Assembly (NCBI RefSeq): GCF_004798865.1
Contig: NW_025335761.1
Span: 20,486,502-20,550,501, forward strand
Direction of reading: 5' to 3'
Origin: Varanus komodoensis
Lineage: Eukaryota; Chordata; Lepidosauria; Squamata; Varanidae
Length of the DNA stretch: 64,000 nucleotides
This document shows positions 49,201-62,090 of this stretch, in pieces; position 1 is the stretch's first letter, and the number at the start of each line of letters is the position of its first letter. Made by a program: the position numbers and the translations under genes. The notes below the pieces were generated by a model. It was not told where the DNA came from, made no database searches, and worked only from the letters and a program-made list of their open reading frames with translations.

Positions 49201-50296
49201 ATTGAACACAACCGTGCATCCCTTTTCTCAAGTAAGACATAGTCACATAGGATGCTTGTTAATTTGTAGAAAACACTTGAACCTTAAAGGTACATGTTGA
49301 TATAAATATGTACGTTCCTCTGTCACAAGCTGAGATGGAACTGAGCTCCAGGCAGTTTGCCACTATACTCTTTGCAAAGCTGCTGCTAAGGGTCAGAGAC
49401 CCATTCTAAAAAGCACCAGATAAGCTATGGGGGTGCTGCAGCAGAAGTCAGAGGCTCCAATTAATTTTGAATCTAAGCCTGTGTGTGTTGGAGGACAGAA
49501 TTGTTTTTCAAGACGCATATTTGACAACAACTTATGGGAGTAATAACAACATATAAAGGAAAATGGGGTATTCAGAACTTATAGCCAAGGTTCTTGAGTT
49601 TGTTGCAGCCTTAATTGGAGCAAAATGGGAGATGCGGCAACAAGATCCGTTCTTGGGCCATTTGGTTAATAGCAGAAACATTGTGATGTATGTGAGGAGT
49701 CTGTGGCATGGGTTCTTCCCTTGCCAGGGTTTTACCAGCTTGCAGAAGGGACAGTGATTCAAATAGTCAGAGGTCATTAAGCCCTGCTTACCTGGTCCAG
49801 TTCATCTCTCCAAACTGCATTAGAGATGCTCCCATATTGCAAGTACCAGATTACCATGGCCATTACTTCAATTTAACTTGTCCTCGGATATATTTGATTC
49901 CTATGCTGTTAACACTGAATTGATCAGTTACACTGAAAAAAGAAGATGGATGTGAATTTGTCTTTTCTAATGTAACAATTACCTAACTTTTGCATTGCTT
50001 TGAGATTTTGACTGCCCTGTATTGTTTTGGAAGGTGAGCAAAGGTTATTGGACATTTTACCATTGTTTCCAGTAAAACTGCTTAGTTGATATAATTGGTT
50101 GTGACTTCCTTTCACCTAGACTGCTTATTTTTTGTAGTTAAAAGAAAGCCTTGTATTAATGCACATGCGTATAGAACTGCTGATTAAGAAGCTAGAACAA
50201 TTAAATAAGCAGAGGACTGTGGCTGAGAAGCAAACCTACAAAGGAACACCACATGGTCAAGCATCTGGATCTACAAGGAAGAAGTTGAACAATTAA
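43725..50296 (+). CDS. OIP5: OIP5 (Mis18-beta), CENP-A deposition factor
   Basis: OIP5 partners with Mis18-alpha and Mis18BP1 to license centromeres for CENP-A loading. Exons are 43725-43998, 45055-45121, 46895-47014, 48123-48204 and 50138-50296 (702 nt, 233 residues; human 229). The Mis18/Yippee zinc fold is complete, with CxxC pairs at residues 65-68 (CALYQCRRCRAVLGDS) and 121-124 (YNRLNCRFCKTAIGF). Between them is VTNDVVVEDNLMVCVEGDL. The C-terminal exon is helical and heptad-like (MHMRIELLIKKLEQLNKQ), as needed for coiled-coil assembly. I chose ATG 43725 (AAAATGG); an in-frame ATG at 43626 lies upstream of the CHR-like element and adds residues unlike the family. The N-terminal 55 residues are divergent. 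Divergent with NUSAP1, convergent with cyrano. Confidence 0.95.
44155..44480 (-). mobile_element. BovB (RTE) LINE 3' fragment
   Basis: The minus strand encodes MKLKYFGHLMRRKDSLEKSL and GKRRRGRQRMRWLDGVTEAV, the distinctive C-terminal end of BovB-type RTE reverse transcriptase. It ends with CGCGATGGGTCGGACGCGAC and ACTAACAACAA. It is a 5'-truncated insertion in OIP5 intron 1, right beside the promoter. Confidence 0.85.
45055..45121 (+). CDS. OIP5: OIP5 coding exon 2
   Basis: The exon encodes VTNDVVVEDNLMVCVEGDLI G(C), aligned with human VTNNVVLEAPFLVGIEGSLKG. The acceptor is TTCTCTTTTCAG and the donor G/GTAGGA. Confidence 0.93.
45122..46894. other. OIP5 intron 2, no gene seen
   Basis: A (CA)n microsatellite lies at about 46163-46205. 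Otherwise the sequence is unique-looking with no recognisable exon. Confidence 0.45.
46163..46205 (+). repeat. (CA)n microsatellite
   Basis: About 20 CA units with one AAAC interruption near the right end, in OIP5 intron 2. Confidence 0.95.
46895..47014 (+). CDS. OIP5: OIP5 coding exon 3
   Basis: The exon encodes TYNRLNCRFCKTAIGFRPYS and RPLAYLRGLFCLFKDNIT(C), with the second zinc CxxC. The acceptor is TTTCTTTCAG and the donor TG/GTTAGT. Confidence 0.94.
48123..48204 (+). CDS. OIP5: OIP5 coding exon 4
   Basis: The exon encodes YSLKSKTTVEASQMTFPQVS and LKEHVHK, matching human YLLKTKAIVNASEMD. The acceptor is TATTTTTCAG. The donor AAA/GTAAAC is weak but phase-correct. Confidence 0.92.
48890..49085 (-). 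mobile_element. MIR-like SINE
   Basis: Minus-strand blocks TTGGGTTCTAGTCCCCAC and CACTGGGTGATTTTGGCC and a 3' AGAGAATTATGTGAGATGC segment match the copies at 16305 and 23250. Confidence 0.7.
49095..49165. repeat. Palindromic MITE-like repeat, half copy
   Basis: TTGTACTCCAGCTCTCATAA and TTCCCACCAGCCTTGCTGG resemble one arm and the centre of the family seen at 3549. Confidence 0.45.
50138..50296 (+). CDS. OIP5: OIP5 coding exon 5 (terminal)
   Basis: The exon encodes LKESLVLMHMRIELLIKKLE and QLNKQRT.. to KKLNN, ending in TAA. This is the helical Mis18-complex assembly region. The acceptor is TATTTTTTGTAG. Confidence 0.93.
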   Translation, partial: LKESLVLMHMRIELLIKKLEQLNKQRTVAEKQTYKGTPHGQASGSTRKKLNN

Positions 50297-53200
50297 TCGG
50301 GAAGTTTTCTACAGTTGTATATGTTGGCTGTGAAGAACATGCGAGTTTCAAAAAGTCTTCATGCAACTGCTCTCATTGTATTTGAAAATGGTAGCTAGAA
50401 TGTGTCTTGGGCTAGCAAGTAATTATTTTTCGTAGGCTCAAGTTAATTCACTCAAATATAAAAAGCTATGACAATAGATTTTTATATACGCATGTACAAA
50501 TGATTTTACTATACCTCCACAGAAACTTTATTTCACACAGAAATACTGTTCTGGGATTGTATTATGAACATATCTGGATACTTTCTTGTCTGAAGGAAAT
50601 TTAATGCTTGTACAGTAATTTTTGGGATCAACTTGTGGGTGGTTGCTTTTATTTTTTTTTCCAATTTAATTTGGGACCCCCCCCCCCCGATTCAATTATA
50701 AAACAGGCAACAGTTAGAAAACAGTTACAATCAAATTCAAACACCGAAAAACTATGATTCCATTGCAAAATATGTTTGAAATGTTGACAAAACTAGTAAG
50801 AGTTGGGCAAATATTTTAGGAAAATAAGTTCTATGTTCATGGGGCAGCCCTCATGAAAGTGCTGCATATCCTTCTAGTATAAATATACTCATAGAACATA
50901 ATTAGGTGTTCTGAAGTGCTTAATTACTGCAGTTAATCTACAGTTTCTAGGTTGTGCAATTTTCTCATACACAAGTTAGGATTAACCCCGGTTTTCTTCC
51001 ATTGTCATGGGGTGGATATTCAAGCCTCACTGATGCTTGTTTAGTGCACAGTGTTTATTTCACTGGCTAAAATGGAGCATTTTTAGCAAATATGTGCAGG
51101 TTCAGATGTCCTGTTCATACCAATTATATTAATAAGCAATTATGATTAGTCTGTAAAATTATTTTAGTGCCTAAGTAAATGACACAGGAACAGCCTTACT
51201 GGATATGACTGGTGCCCATTTTAAAAGGTGTTGCAAAGCAGGGATTTACTTTGAGACGTCCATGGATGACACAGTGCACATCTCTTCATTACCTGTGGGG
51301 CCTCCTGCCATTCTTAAAAAACAAAATGTGTGGCCATGTTACAAGGGAAAGCACAGCATGAACAATCAGTGGAATTGTCAACTCCTGGACCCTTGTTTAA
51401 ACTAGCTTTGGGTTTTTTTCTCAATTCTTTAGTTAGCTGTATGACTAGCCAGGGGCTGAACCAACCAGTTTGTTGCAGTGGAAACAGGTATACAGATCTT
51501 TTAAAGTTAATACCTGAGCCATTAATATGATGGTGATCTTAGCCATAAAATTGTAGAGTAACCACTCTATTATGGGGTGTGAGTTGCTGTGCAGCTGGGA
51601 AGAAGGGGGGTTTTCATCTGACACCATATGTTTCAATATCAAGTTCTGACATTTGACATAAAAGTTTTGCTCATGGATGATGCCTCCCCCTATAAGATGC
51701 GACCATATATTTTTGGAATTTGCTGGACTATAGGCTATTAACATCAATTTCTTGAGTCATCTTAACACTGTTGAGTACTTGCTTTGTTTCTTCAACCTGA
51801 ACATCTTTCACCTGTGATGTGAAGGAAAACATATTTGTAGCTATAGACTCACTTCTATGTTTAACTTTACCATGAATTTATCTTTCCCCAAAAGAATGAC
51901 ACAGTAGCACTGCAGTGCATTCTCAGCCCATGCTGCTTTATTGCTAAAAAATTGTATACAGGTGCAGAGTTTCCAAGTTCACTTTTGAGTAATTGTTACA
52001 GTGTCAAAAGAATACATTTAACACCCCTATTCCCCTCCCCCAAAGATGCATAGATATAAAAGCAAGCTGCCTTTTGGAAAATTTCTGATATATACAGGGC
52101 TAGATTTTTTTATAATGTTACATAATCTGTGCAACAGTAAGTGTGACCTGTATCTTCCTTGTATCTCCTATTTCAAGTGAATAAATAATTACATATATTA
52201 AGATTTAGACAAATTCTTGTACGTTTTCCAAGGCTCTAGCATTTGCTACCTATTATTTTCAGTACATTCCTCCCACGTCAGACACTCTTGTTGTTACAAA
52301 AGAAGACATTAAGTAACACAAAAATGAATTCCTCCCTTTGGTTGTTCTACCTGCAAACAGTTGCAATGTCAAGAGGAGCAGAGTTTTTAGGGAGGAATTT
52401 AGACATAAGATGCTGTGGTCTATTCTGCTATTAATATGAAATCAAAGGGGCAGTTGAGCTAATGCATATCAACAGAAGACTTCACTCCTGATTTCATTCT
52501 CAATCAATTTGGCAGTTACAAATTGCCGACAATTGCAATTTAAGAAAAATATGACCTTTGCAACAAACTGGAAATATGCTTGGGGAAAACACTTATATAA
52601 TGGACAATAGACATACCTTAATGTATCTAGGGAAAAGCACAAAAAATGATATAAAGTGTTTATATTAAGCAAAAACCGCCCTTCAGAAACTAGTCTAGCC
52701 ACCTAACTAGATAATTTTGACTTGGGGTTCTTTTTAAAGAATACCTTTGCCTTAGGAAAACAATTTCAATCTAATCTTTGCTGCAAGAGGTTTGCTTTGC
52801 TGATGTTTCTAGTATCCACTAATTAATGTTTCCTGCAATTATTTGCTATCATTATGCATTCACTTTTCGAATTGTGGTATTCACTTGTGTAACTGAAGTA
52901 AAACTGGGGCACAGGGTCATGGTGGGGGGAGGGGGGTTGCTACCATTTGTTCTTTAGAAGATTAAAACTTCCCTACTTAGCACATTTTAGCTTGTCTTGA
53001 ATGTGTATCAGACAGAAATTTTCAGAATTGTGTAAGATACCATTATTGCTGGTTTGAAACCAGTTTATCTTGGTATAGCTGCCCTGGTGGTAAAAGAATC
53101 CTGAAAAAAACAGACCTCTCCTTGAAATGGTTCAATACCTGAAGAGTATAGACTGCTTACCAATTTTATTCACTCATTCACTTGCTGCAATAGCCTCTGA

Positions 53201-56200
53201 CCAAGGTTCCTTCTGTCTGCTATGTGAAAAATACTTGAATTTCCTCTATTACTAACGACCGTGTTTCTGTTACCCTATTTGAGTTTCATCTATTGCCTTC
53301 TCTGCTCTCTGAAACTCTGCACCTTTTTATTTGTACAATTGTAGCAGCCAAGAAACCCATCTTGCCACCAACCATGTTCATATTATGCAGGCTCAAAGCA
53401 CCACTGTGAACCTGGTAAGAGGTCAAAAGGGCTCATTCTGCTGATTCCTCTTTCCATTACACAGTTTTGGCATCATGCTTCTTCCCTTATTTGTACACTC
53501 GGCCCCTTTTCTAAAGGGGCATGTTCTCTAAAAACAAAAATCTGAGAATCAAAGCAGTAAATTCAAGCTATTGGTATATCAGTTCCTATTGCTTCATAAT
53601 GTATAAATGCATATATCAATTTACTGGTAATAACTATAACACTAGACATCTTAACCATGCATAATTAGAATACTAGCTCTATAAAAGACGGTTTGTGGGC
53701 CTGTATGCTTGTGCCATTGTCACTTTTCCATGCAAATGTTTCATTCTGAGGGCTTTACAACCCCAACTATCTTTCAAATGTTTTGTTAAGCCCTGCTTTG
53801 CATGGAAGAACAAGTTGTAGCTTCTAGTCTGTAAGAAAAGCTAAGCCTTGTGGAGTATTTATTGTGCTGACTTGGAAAAGTTTTGTCTAAAGCCAAGTAG
53901 CAAGTGCTGAAATAGAGAGCCTCCACCCTACCCACCATTTTTCCACCCCAAGATAAAATGAGGCTAGTTTCCCACTCTACACACATTTTCCTCTTAGTAT
54001 GTGAGAAATGTTCAGCTTGCTCTCACCCTTCAGACTATGCTAATCATTTACCTGTTCTTCACTTTCCAGATTCCAGTCAAAAGGAGACTTTCCATGTAAA
54101 AGTGTTATTTTATTCACTGTTACATGCAGACACTAGTGAATTTTATTCTTGAAGTCCTTTTTAGGTGGAACAAATATTCCTGCAGGCCATTTCCCTGAAT
54201 TTCAGGAGAGAGAGAGAGCTCTTTGCCTACATACAGGGAGAGGAAACAGACCTCTCATCTTTCCTCTGCTACTACACCAGCACCAATAGATTTTAAAACA
54301 GCAACCTAATTTTATTTAGGTACACCAGATCCTCTTTGCAAGGTCCCAGATCTACCAGATGCAACCTTGATACCTGTATAATAGAAGCTTATTGTGAAAG
54401 GTATTTAGTGGCACCTATGTATTCTTTGTCAAAATTGTGCTTGAATTCCTATGCCTCTGTATTTAGTGTTCTTCAAAGTCTAAAACAAGGAAGGTAAATC
54501 TAAGAGAGAGATTTAGTACAGGAATGTTGCCAAAAAGATTACAGGCTAGAAAAATACAGAGGAACCATGCGACTAGAACTGAGAGAAATGAAAAGCAAGT
54601 CTTGTGCAGCCATTCATCAAGAATAGCACTAATGTGATTTGAATGAAACTGTTCTTCAAACAAAGATAAGGGCTATCAGGAAAATCATACAATGCAAAAG
54701 AGAAGGAAAATACACAAGGAATGCTTAAGTACCATGAAGAGCCACTTTAGAGAAGGACCTTTTCTCCCCTTTATCTGCTGATGAAAATAAATAACAATGC
54801 TAGATCTTCTGAAGTTTAAACATTTCAACTGCTGAGGTGTAAGCTACTTAAGTGCAATCCCCCAGAAGGATTTCATAGCCTCACATTTCTGTAACTCAAG
54901 GTTATAATACTTTCCATAATGAAGCTGTGCTAGAAATCCAAGCCTCTTCAAACAATTAACCACATCTTAACTAGATCTTTCTGAAAAGCACCATAGCTAA
55001 TGCAGTGAAGAAGTCCACACACTTGTGACCCTGATACCGTGCTAAAATTCAGACTATTTACTAAATTAGGTAGCACTATGGAGCTAGCACCAGTTTCAGA
55101 AATATGAAAATGCTTGCAAGCCAGCTGCTCAAAACAATTCTGCCAATGTGTGTTCAGAACTAAGTGCAAATAATTTCCTTAGCTAATCAAGATCTGGGCT
55201 TTAGGGTACTGGTGGTGGTGTTGCTTGGGGGAGTTGGCAAGATGAAGGGCAAAGTTTCCCTACATATTTCTGTGGGCAAAACTTGTTAAGCAATTTTTGT
55301 TGGTTGTCTTAGCACACATGCATGACAAGTTTATGCTTGATTCTTTTGGAAGGTATTACTTTCATATTCCAGTATAAATATATAAGGGCAGAACTTTGCA
55401 CAGGCTATATATGGATTTCCCTTTTAAAATAGGGCCTTCATTCCTATTTAGCAAGACTGTGTTAATCAAACAGCTGGTACATAATGGAGACCCCATAATT
55501 AAGAATAGAACAAAGGTAAAGTCAGCCTCTTTCAATACCACTTTGCAGATGCATCCCGCTTAAGTGCAAGCTGCATTTCAAGGACGTATACACTGCATGC
55601 TGTAGAGTGGTGGAGTTAAACGAATGTTGGCCATGCTGAACTGAAAGTTGTTCTTCCCTTCCAACAGTAGATTTAAAAAAAGAAAAAAAGTAAAACCATA
55701 CAGCAGGTTTGCAAAAGTCAAAAATCAAAAGTATATTTTCAAAAGACAGTCACAACTCTTGGTAGAAATATTTGGATGATCTGTATTTTGTCTGAATTCT
55801 TCAACAGATTTGACACATCTAACTAGTTTCAAGTAACGGCAACAAGCTTCCACCATTTCCTAAATTACGTATCTTGGTAGAACCTAGCCCTGTTCACAGT
55901 TTTTAAAGAGTTTTCTTTCACCCCAGAGGTGAGTATCAACAACATGCTATCTACAGACAAGCAGGATAAGGAGTCATCCACCTCTTCATGCACAAGCAGC
56001 TTCTTTTCTAGTTGCAACAATTCTGAAAAACAAAATAGCTATTCTGGTGTTTGTATCAAGCCCTGCCCTGGAAACATTCATGAGCCAAATTCCTTAGAGG
56101 AGATGAATTTGCCAATTTTTTAAAGAGAAACTCATCAGGCAACTCCCTGCAACACAGAGCACCACAAACCTATTTGGTTAGTACCATTTATTCTACTGTA

Positions 56201-56499
56201 CAATTCTTGCTAATGCAAGTTAGTTCCTATTACATGCAAACAGTTATTGCTACTAAAGTTCTATTTATTAAGTCATCTTATGGCTTTATTTGCATCAGGG
56301 ATTCTTCCCCCTACATACTGTGCTATTTTGCATTCCAGTTTCAGAGGTATTTTTCCATCAATTGATTCTCCCAAGCACTAATACTACTTAATTCAATGGT
56401 ACAAATACACAACAAAACCTTGACAGAGCTCAGGTCCTTACAGGTCATCTGTAAATGATCCACCTTCGCAATTTACAGGAGGAAATAGGCAGTGACCTT

Positions 56500-57690
56500 T
56501 AAATGTAAAACTAATTCTGCAAGATCTCTTGCTTCATAGTTAATTACATGTTTTCTATGAATTGTTAGTCAATAATCAACTCAAAGCCAGAAAAAAAATT
56601 CCACTAACGAAGGCAGCCATTTACAGACAAGACCAAGAAAAAGATGCAGCATCCTCTTTAGGCTAAAAATATGACTTTTTAAAAATGAGCAAATAGAAGC
56701 AGTCCAAACTACAGATCTAAAGAGAAAGATACATGGCTTAAAACTGATTCAAGTGACTTGCTTGAATCAAAACATGAGAGTCATCCACTTGGAGTAAATT
56801 CAGAAAAGAAAAGAGACATCCTAGAGACATAAATAAACGAATGCAAGTCAATGTGTCTGGATTGCAGTGATTAAGTATAACCCAATAGCAAGAGTTATTA
56901 GGAAATTCCTACAATTTCCTAGGTGAACAGAAACTTGAACTCATTTGCTTTTAATACTGGAGATTATTAATAATTTAGTAATAACAAATCCCAGTTCTAA
57001 TTTAGTCAATTTTGCAAGAAGCTACTCCTGATCAAGAACTACAGTGATACTTTGACACAAGTGTATCTATTAAAAAGCTTTGTCATAAACTGCCTGGAGA
57101 GCTTTGGCTATAGGCAGTACAGAAATGAAATGATTATTATGATGATACAGCAGAAGAAAAGATTTTAAAATCCAAGGCCTTTTCAATGGAAAACAAAAAT
57201 ATACTGAGGAGACTTTTAAAAGAACATGTAGTTCTTTGAAGAACATGAGCCATATGGTCATTCTAATCACTATGTATGTTCATATGGAAGGACATTTAAA
57301 GGACAGGGAAAAGTTCTACCTGTTTGTGTCTAAACATGTACAAGATTGGGCCCTAGGAACCTAAACAATCAGTTAATCAGTTATTTTTCTATTATAGCTA
57401 AATATTACAGAGAAAAGGGTTAAACTAGAATCTGGGGTTCTTTTGTAATTTCTTTTGATAAACTTAACTGATTTTATACCTCTGTCTTCTATTAACATTG
57501 CCTAGAAAGGACACTGCATCTTAAGACCATGATCATAATTTTGTCAGATTCTTATGAATTACACCATCAGCATTGTTAATTTGTCACTCTGAAATTGTAA
57601 AAAAAGCACTACTAGGCTCATGCACTGGTCCTAACATGGCACTACAGTTTTGCTACAAAGCACTAATGCTTATGGAACTATACACATCTC
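56500..57690. other. Probable cyrano terminal exon sequence, partly aged LINE tail
   Basis: No open frame of note. A fragment at about 57079-57140 (ACTGCCTGGAGAGCTTTGGC, TATAGGCAGTACAGAAATG) is an old L2/CR1-type tail on the plus strand. Confidence 0.4.
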
Positions 57691-57694
57691 AAAA

Positions 57695-57720
57695 TGGAAG
57701 ACATTGGTGATTTTGTTGTT
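57695..57720 (-). promoter_or_regulatory. OIP5-AS1: Cyrano miR-7 target site
   Basis: The plus strand reads TGGAAGAC, four bases, then GTGATTTTGTTGTT, almost the miR-7 sequence itself. The minus-strand RNA would pair with miR-7 through the full seed region and the 3' 14 nt, with a small internal loop. That is the signature of the cyrano site used for target-directed miRNA decay. Confidence 0.92.
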
Positions 57721-58665
57721 CTCAAACAACTTGTAACATTTTGTCCACAAGTATTAAAATATATTTATATGTATATATTATACTATTGCACATGCCCCAT
57801 ATTTTTTAAATCTATCATCTGGGAAAGATTTCCTGCCAACATAGAGACAGAGATGCAGATCAGTATGTAAAACCAAAATATTAAGGCATATTGCCTTTAC
57901 ACAGTGCTGTAAGAGGATGCTACAGGACAGGTACTGCGTGAGGATTTCCTGGGCCAGTACAGAAGACTTGCTGTTTCTCTAAGATTTTAAATTCATTCCT
58001 AACATAGTCCTGCTCAGCATAACTGGGTATATAATTAGAATGGGATTTGGAGGAAAACAGATGGATAGGGTAAAGTTCTTTACTGGAGTTTTGTGCAACT
58101 CGTATAATCACTCTCACATACATTCATTCAAACAACTTGGAAAAAAACTAAAGAACATTCCCTCTCTGTACTATGATATTCTTCAACAAATAATATTTCT
58201 GAGGTGTAAGTAGCTAAGACAACATAAAACCCAGACTGATCAATCCATCACAATGCTGATGCCTTCTAAATTTTCAGTATCAGATTCACAGAGAATTTAT
58301 ATTTAAGCTGTCTGGCTCTACATCTAGAATACTAATGAATTTCCTGTTTAGGACAGTCTATGATGATATCTAATTAGTTTAACTCTTTTTTATCTCAGAA
58401 GTTCAATAATTCAAAGCCAATCTGATTCTGAACAATCTAACCAACCATTTCTCCTGCTACACCGACCAGTCATAGATCTGATTATGTTCTACAGGTTTAA
58501 ATTGTCAGCAGTTTGCGTTTTCCTATTAAACATTCTTTTCCAAACTTGATTTTCAATCAAGGAAAGCAGCTGAAGAAAATGTCTTAAGTTTTTTTGTGCA
58601 TCCTTTTATGATTAAATAAGAAGTAATGACCAAATACAAGTGCTTAGGTGCTCTCATGAAATTCA

Positions 58666-58710
58666 TTATTATAAAATCACACAAGAATGTGTTGTGAGAT
58701 TTTATAATAA
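58666..58710. other. 19-bp hairpin within the cyrano region
   Basis: Arms TTATTATAAAATCACACAA and TTGTGAGATTTTATAATAA pair with one mismatch across a 7-nt loop. Confidence 0.6.
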
Positions 58711-60811
58711 AGTACAAGCAGGCACTGCTTTCCTTCATAGAAAATGCGTTTGCTACTTCTCATTAGACCTAAGATAGCACTCAAAATGTTGCTAAACATG
58801 GCTGATCATTATTATATGTTCTCCAATTTCTAACATAGATGGAGGATTTCTTTTTAAATTAGTTGACGAATCTAAGTTCACATTTTAATAAGTCTAAAAT
58901 AAGGTGCACTACTAAGGGCTCCAGGGTTCAGCACAAGATAGTACGTAAGACTTTTTTGTTTTAAAACCAGGAAGCCACCTACCCTGGCATGCGGTAGCTA
59001 AAGATCAGCTATGATCCCATGTGGAAAGAAAATGTCCTGTATGAATCACACATGACAAAGAATCTTCAATAAACACATTAAATCAAAATTTCCACCTTAA
59101 CTGTGGATAACACACCAGAGAACTGCTGAAGAAGCCCTTCCTGAGCATGTCTAATCTTTGTTCATCTAAGCGCTGGAAAGTTTTACATACACTTTTTATA
59201 CTATCTTTGTTGTTCCCTTTGGGTAAAAGCTTGAACTGGAGAAAGCTATTGTTCCTTTTGCTGCTGAATTCCCTAGGAAGAGTGGGGATGCCATGTAAAG
59301 CTAAATGCACCTGGGCTTTTGTTTGTTTGCTTGTTTTAAGCCCTCAATCTTCTTTTCTTCTGGAAGAAATGTTAGAAAACTGGCAGTAACTCCCCTTTCT
59401 AGCCATTATGTAGTTTTATATGTGCAGATTTGATTTGTTCACTTGTTTTGCTTTAAAAGATGAGGATGTATGAAATACAGTAGACAAAATAACTATCACC
59501 TGTTATGCATCAGCTGCTTTACAAGATAATTATCTATAAATTGGCCCTTTTAAGGAGGAGAAAAATTCCCATTGGGAAATTTTCCAAGCTGTTTTTCTTT
59601 CCCAGTTAAGTTTTTTTTCCAATTTAAAACATATGTCTACCCTGGTTATTCTGCTAAGATCTTACGTATAAGATGGTCTGAAATACATGTTCCAAGGACA
59701 TCTATTTGTTAGGTTCTCCAATGGAGATCTAGGAACTAGGCAGACAGTTACCTCACCATGGTACTTTGAATGAAGCAAACTACCAACCAGAACTGACATT
59801 TGCCAGTTCCCGCATGCACAATCATTTCCAGAGTGCAAAAACTCCAAGGAAAGCACTAGCATAGTTGACACTGTAAGGGCAATAATAGGTTTTCTGTAAT
59901 ACCAGCCTCATAAGTCAACTTTTATGTAAATGATTTGGAGCAGAAACAGAGCAGTGGTTCTTTACTTTCCCTCATGGAGATAAAGGAAGGAGTTTTCTTC
60001 ATCAGAAGTGCATTCATGGACAGGCAAAGCTCCAGCCTTAGCTGAGTGGAGAAGAAAGGACCTGGTGGGACACACAACACACATTAATATAATTAAATTG
60101 AAACTAACTTCATGCACTATTCGATATACGCACACTTTATGATTATGTTGGAACACTAACATTTTCCTGGGAAGAATTTTGCAGATGAATTCCAGAACAA
60201 AGTCAAAAATGGCAAGACTGCTTTTACCTTTACACGAAAAGTCATGCCCATATACCTGGAGCCATCAACTTTCATACATGCAATGCAGAGCCTGATTACT
60301 GTGCAGAATTCTGTATATATAAAGCTAAGCTTGTCTCTCACTATAAATACAGCTGAAATCAAGTAAAATCATTACCAGAAAAACAGTTCAGTATAGAAGA
60401 AAAATCCATATTCTGTTGCCTGTGAAGACATGAGCAATGCTAGGAACAGTGCATATTTTCTAGAAAAATTCTAGGAAGTCTATAGCAATATACAACAATG
60501 ACTAAGACAAAATAGAAGCCCATCTTGTATGTCATGCAGGTTGAATGAGGGACTTTTCATTTTAAGGATCAATGCTCATGAATTCAAAGATTGCAATGGA
60601 ATAAAAGGATTGCCAGAGTGGAGGGGGCACTGTATAACAGACTAAGTGTAGACTTCATGAGAGGACACATTTTCAACCATGCAGAAGGACTTCCAACACC
60701 AAAATATACTTCCCATTTCTTATCTTTTCACTTTTCCAGAACCTCAGCAAAAAACCTGAAACAGTTTCTCAAATATAGCAATGTGAATACCCCCTTTCCA
60801 TACTTACTTAC

Positions 60812-60879
60812 TGTTGCATAAGACCACTGCAGTTTCTTGGCTTTCAATTCTCTGACTGAAACCACAAGAATATTTTTCC
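60812..60879 (-). ncRNA. Candidate internal exon, 68 nt
   Basis: A strong acceptor (AATCTTTTCCTTTGCAG) and a doubled donor (ACA/GTAAGTAAGT) frame this segment on the minus strand. It could be a cyrano exon. If joined in phase to the 62899-62991 candidate it meets a TGA, which fits non-coding RNA better than a protein. Confidence 0.45.
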
Positions 60880-61077
60880 CTGCAAAGGAAAAGATTAAGA
60901 CTGTTATGGCTCATAGTCAATGTATATCAAGTCAAGCAAAATCATAAAAACCAAATTAAAAAGTTTCATGGGTAAACCTTTTTCTGAAAGTTATTTCCAA
61001 TCATTCTTTTAGAAATATATGCATGTGCTAAATTGAGAACAAAAGAACAAAGATTCTTATAGCTGTTCAAACAGAAT

Positions 61078-61165
61078 ATGAAGACACCTCAGAAACTGTC
61101 TAGTTCAATCTGCTACTGCAGGAAATCCAATACCACAGTATAGTTGGTCATTCAGCAGAATAGAG
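61078..61165. repeat. Short CR1-like or SINE-like fragment
   Basis: GTCTAGTTCAATCTGCTACTG and CAGGAAATCCAATACC resemble the CATCTAGTCCAACCCCCTGC..CAGGAAATCC motif of sauropsid repeats. Confidence 0.35.
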
Positions 61166-61904
61166 GAATTCGGAGAAAAGTTATTTAAATCAATTATTTG
61201 TACAGCAAAAGAAGGTTGATTTAAATCACATTTCCCACTGATACTTCATATATTTCCTAAACAATGAAAATCTGATGACTAAGCCATGTTAATTTACAAC
61301 TATTTATATTGTGTTTCATTCTTCTTGCACCTTTGTGGTACTGTATACATTTTACTTGTTATCCCTTTTTGCTTATAAATGAAATGTATGTAAAATAGTC
61401 TTAGCAAGAGTCTTTATTCAGAGATGAATATAGCAACTTGTACACTGCCAGCTTTTTCTTCTTTCTGGTGGTGGTGTCTTCTGCATCACCCTGTCCTGTC
61501 CCAGACCCAACCTCACAAACACAAAGCAGCAAATAGAAAGTGAAATACCCATAATTGTCAAGTTAGGACTAGACCACTTTGTTTTCATCAAGTGAAAATG
61601 AAATACTACTTTAATAAGTACATAGATTTATAATTGAGAAATGATCAAATTAGTTTGTTTACATTATATTGTTTCCTTTAACTCAATTTCAGCCAATACT
61701 CTGTTTTTAAAAAAGGAGATTCTACCAGCTAAGACAGCTTTTTCTACTTCTGAACAGCTTGAAATCCTGAAAGTTGAAACCATCAGTTTCTATAAAAGAA
61801 TACAATTTTGTTTCATTGTCACTGTGACACCTCTTCAATTATTTGAAAAGTTATCACATTCCTCTTAAGTTTCTTTTCTACATAGGGCTTGGTCTACAGG
61901 TGCC

Positions 61905-62090
61905 TCACTATCATTGGCTGTGTGGGAGCTAGTGTGTTGGAGCAGAAATCTGGGAAATTTGGGTTCTAGTCCCCACTCCATGAAGGTCACTGGGTAATTT
62001 GGACCACTCACTCTCAGCCTAACCTACTTCACAGGATTACTGTTGTGAGGATGAAGTAGAACTATGTAAGTTATCCTGAGATCCTCAGAG
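61905..62090 (+). mobile_element. MIR-like SINE
   Basis: TGGGAGCTAGTGTGTTGGAGC (head), TTTGGGTTCTAGTCCCCAC, CACTGGGTAATTTGGACCAC and TACTGTTGTGAGGATGAAG follow the family order in plus orientation. Confidence 0.75.
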
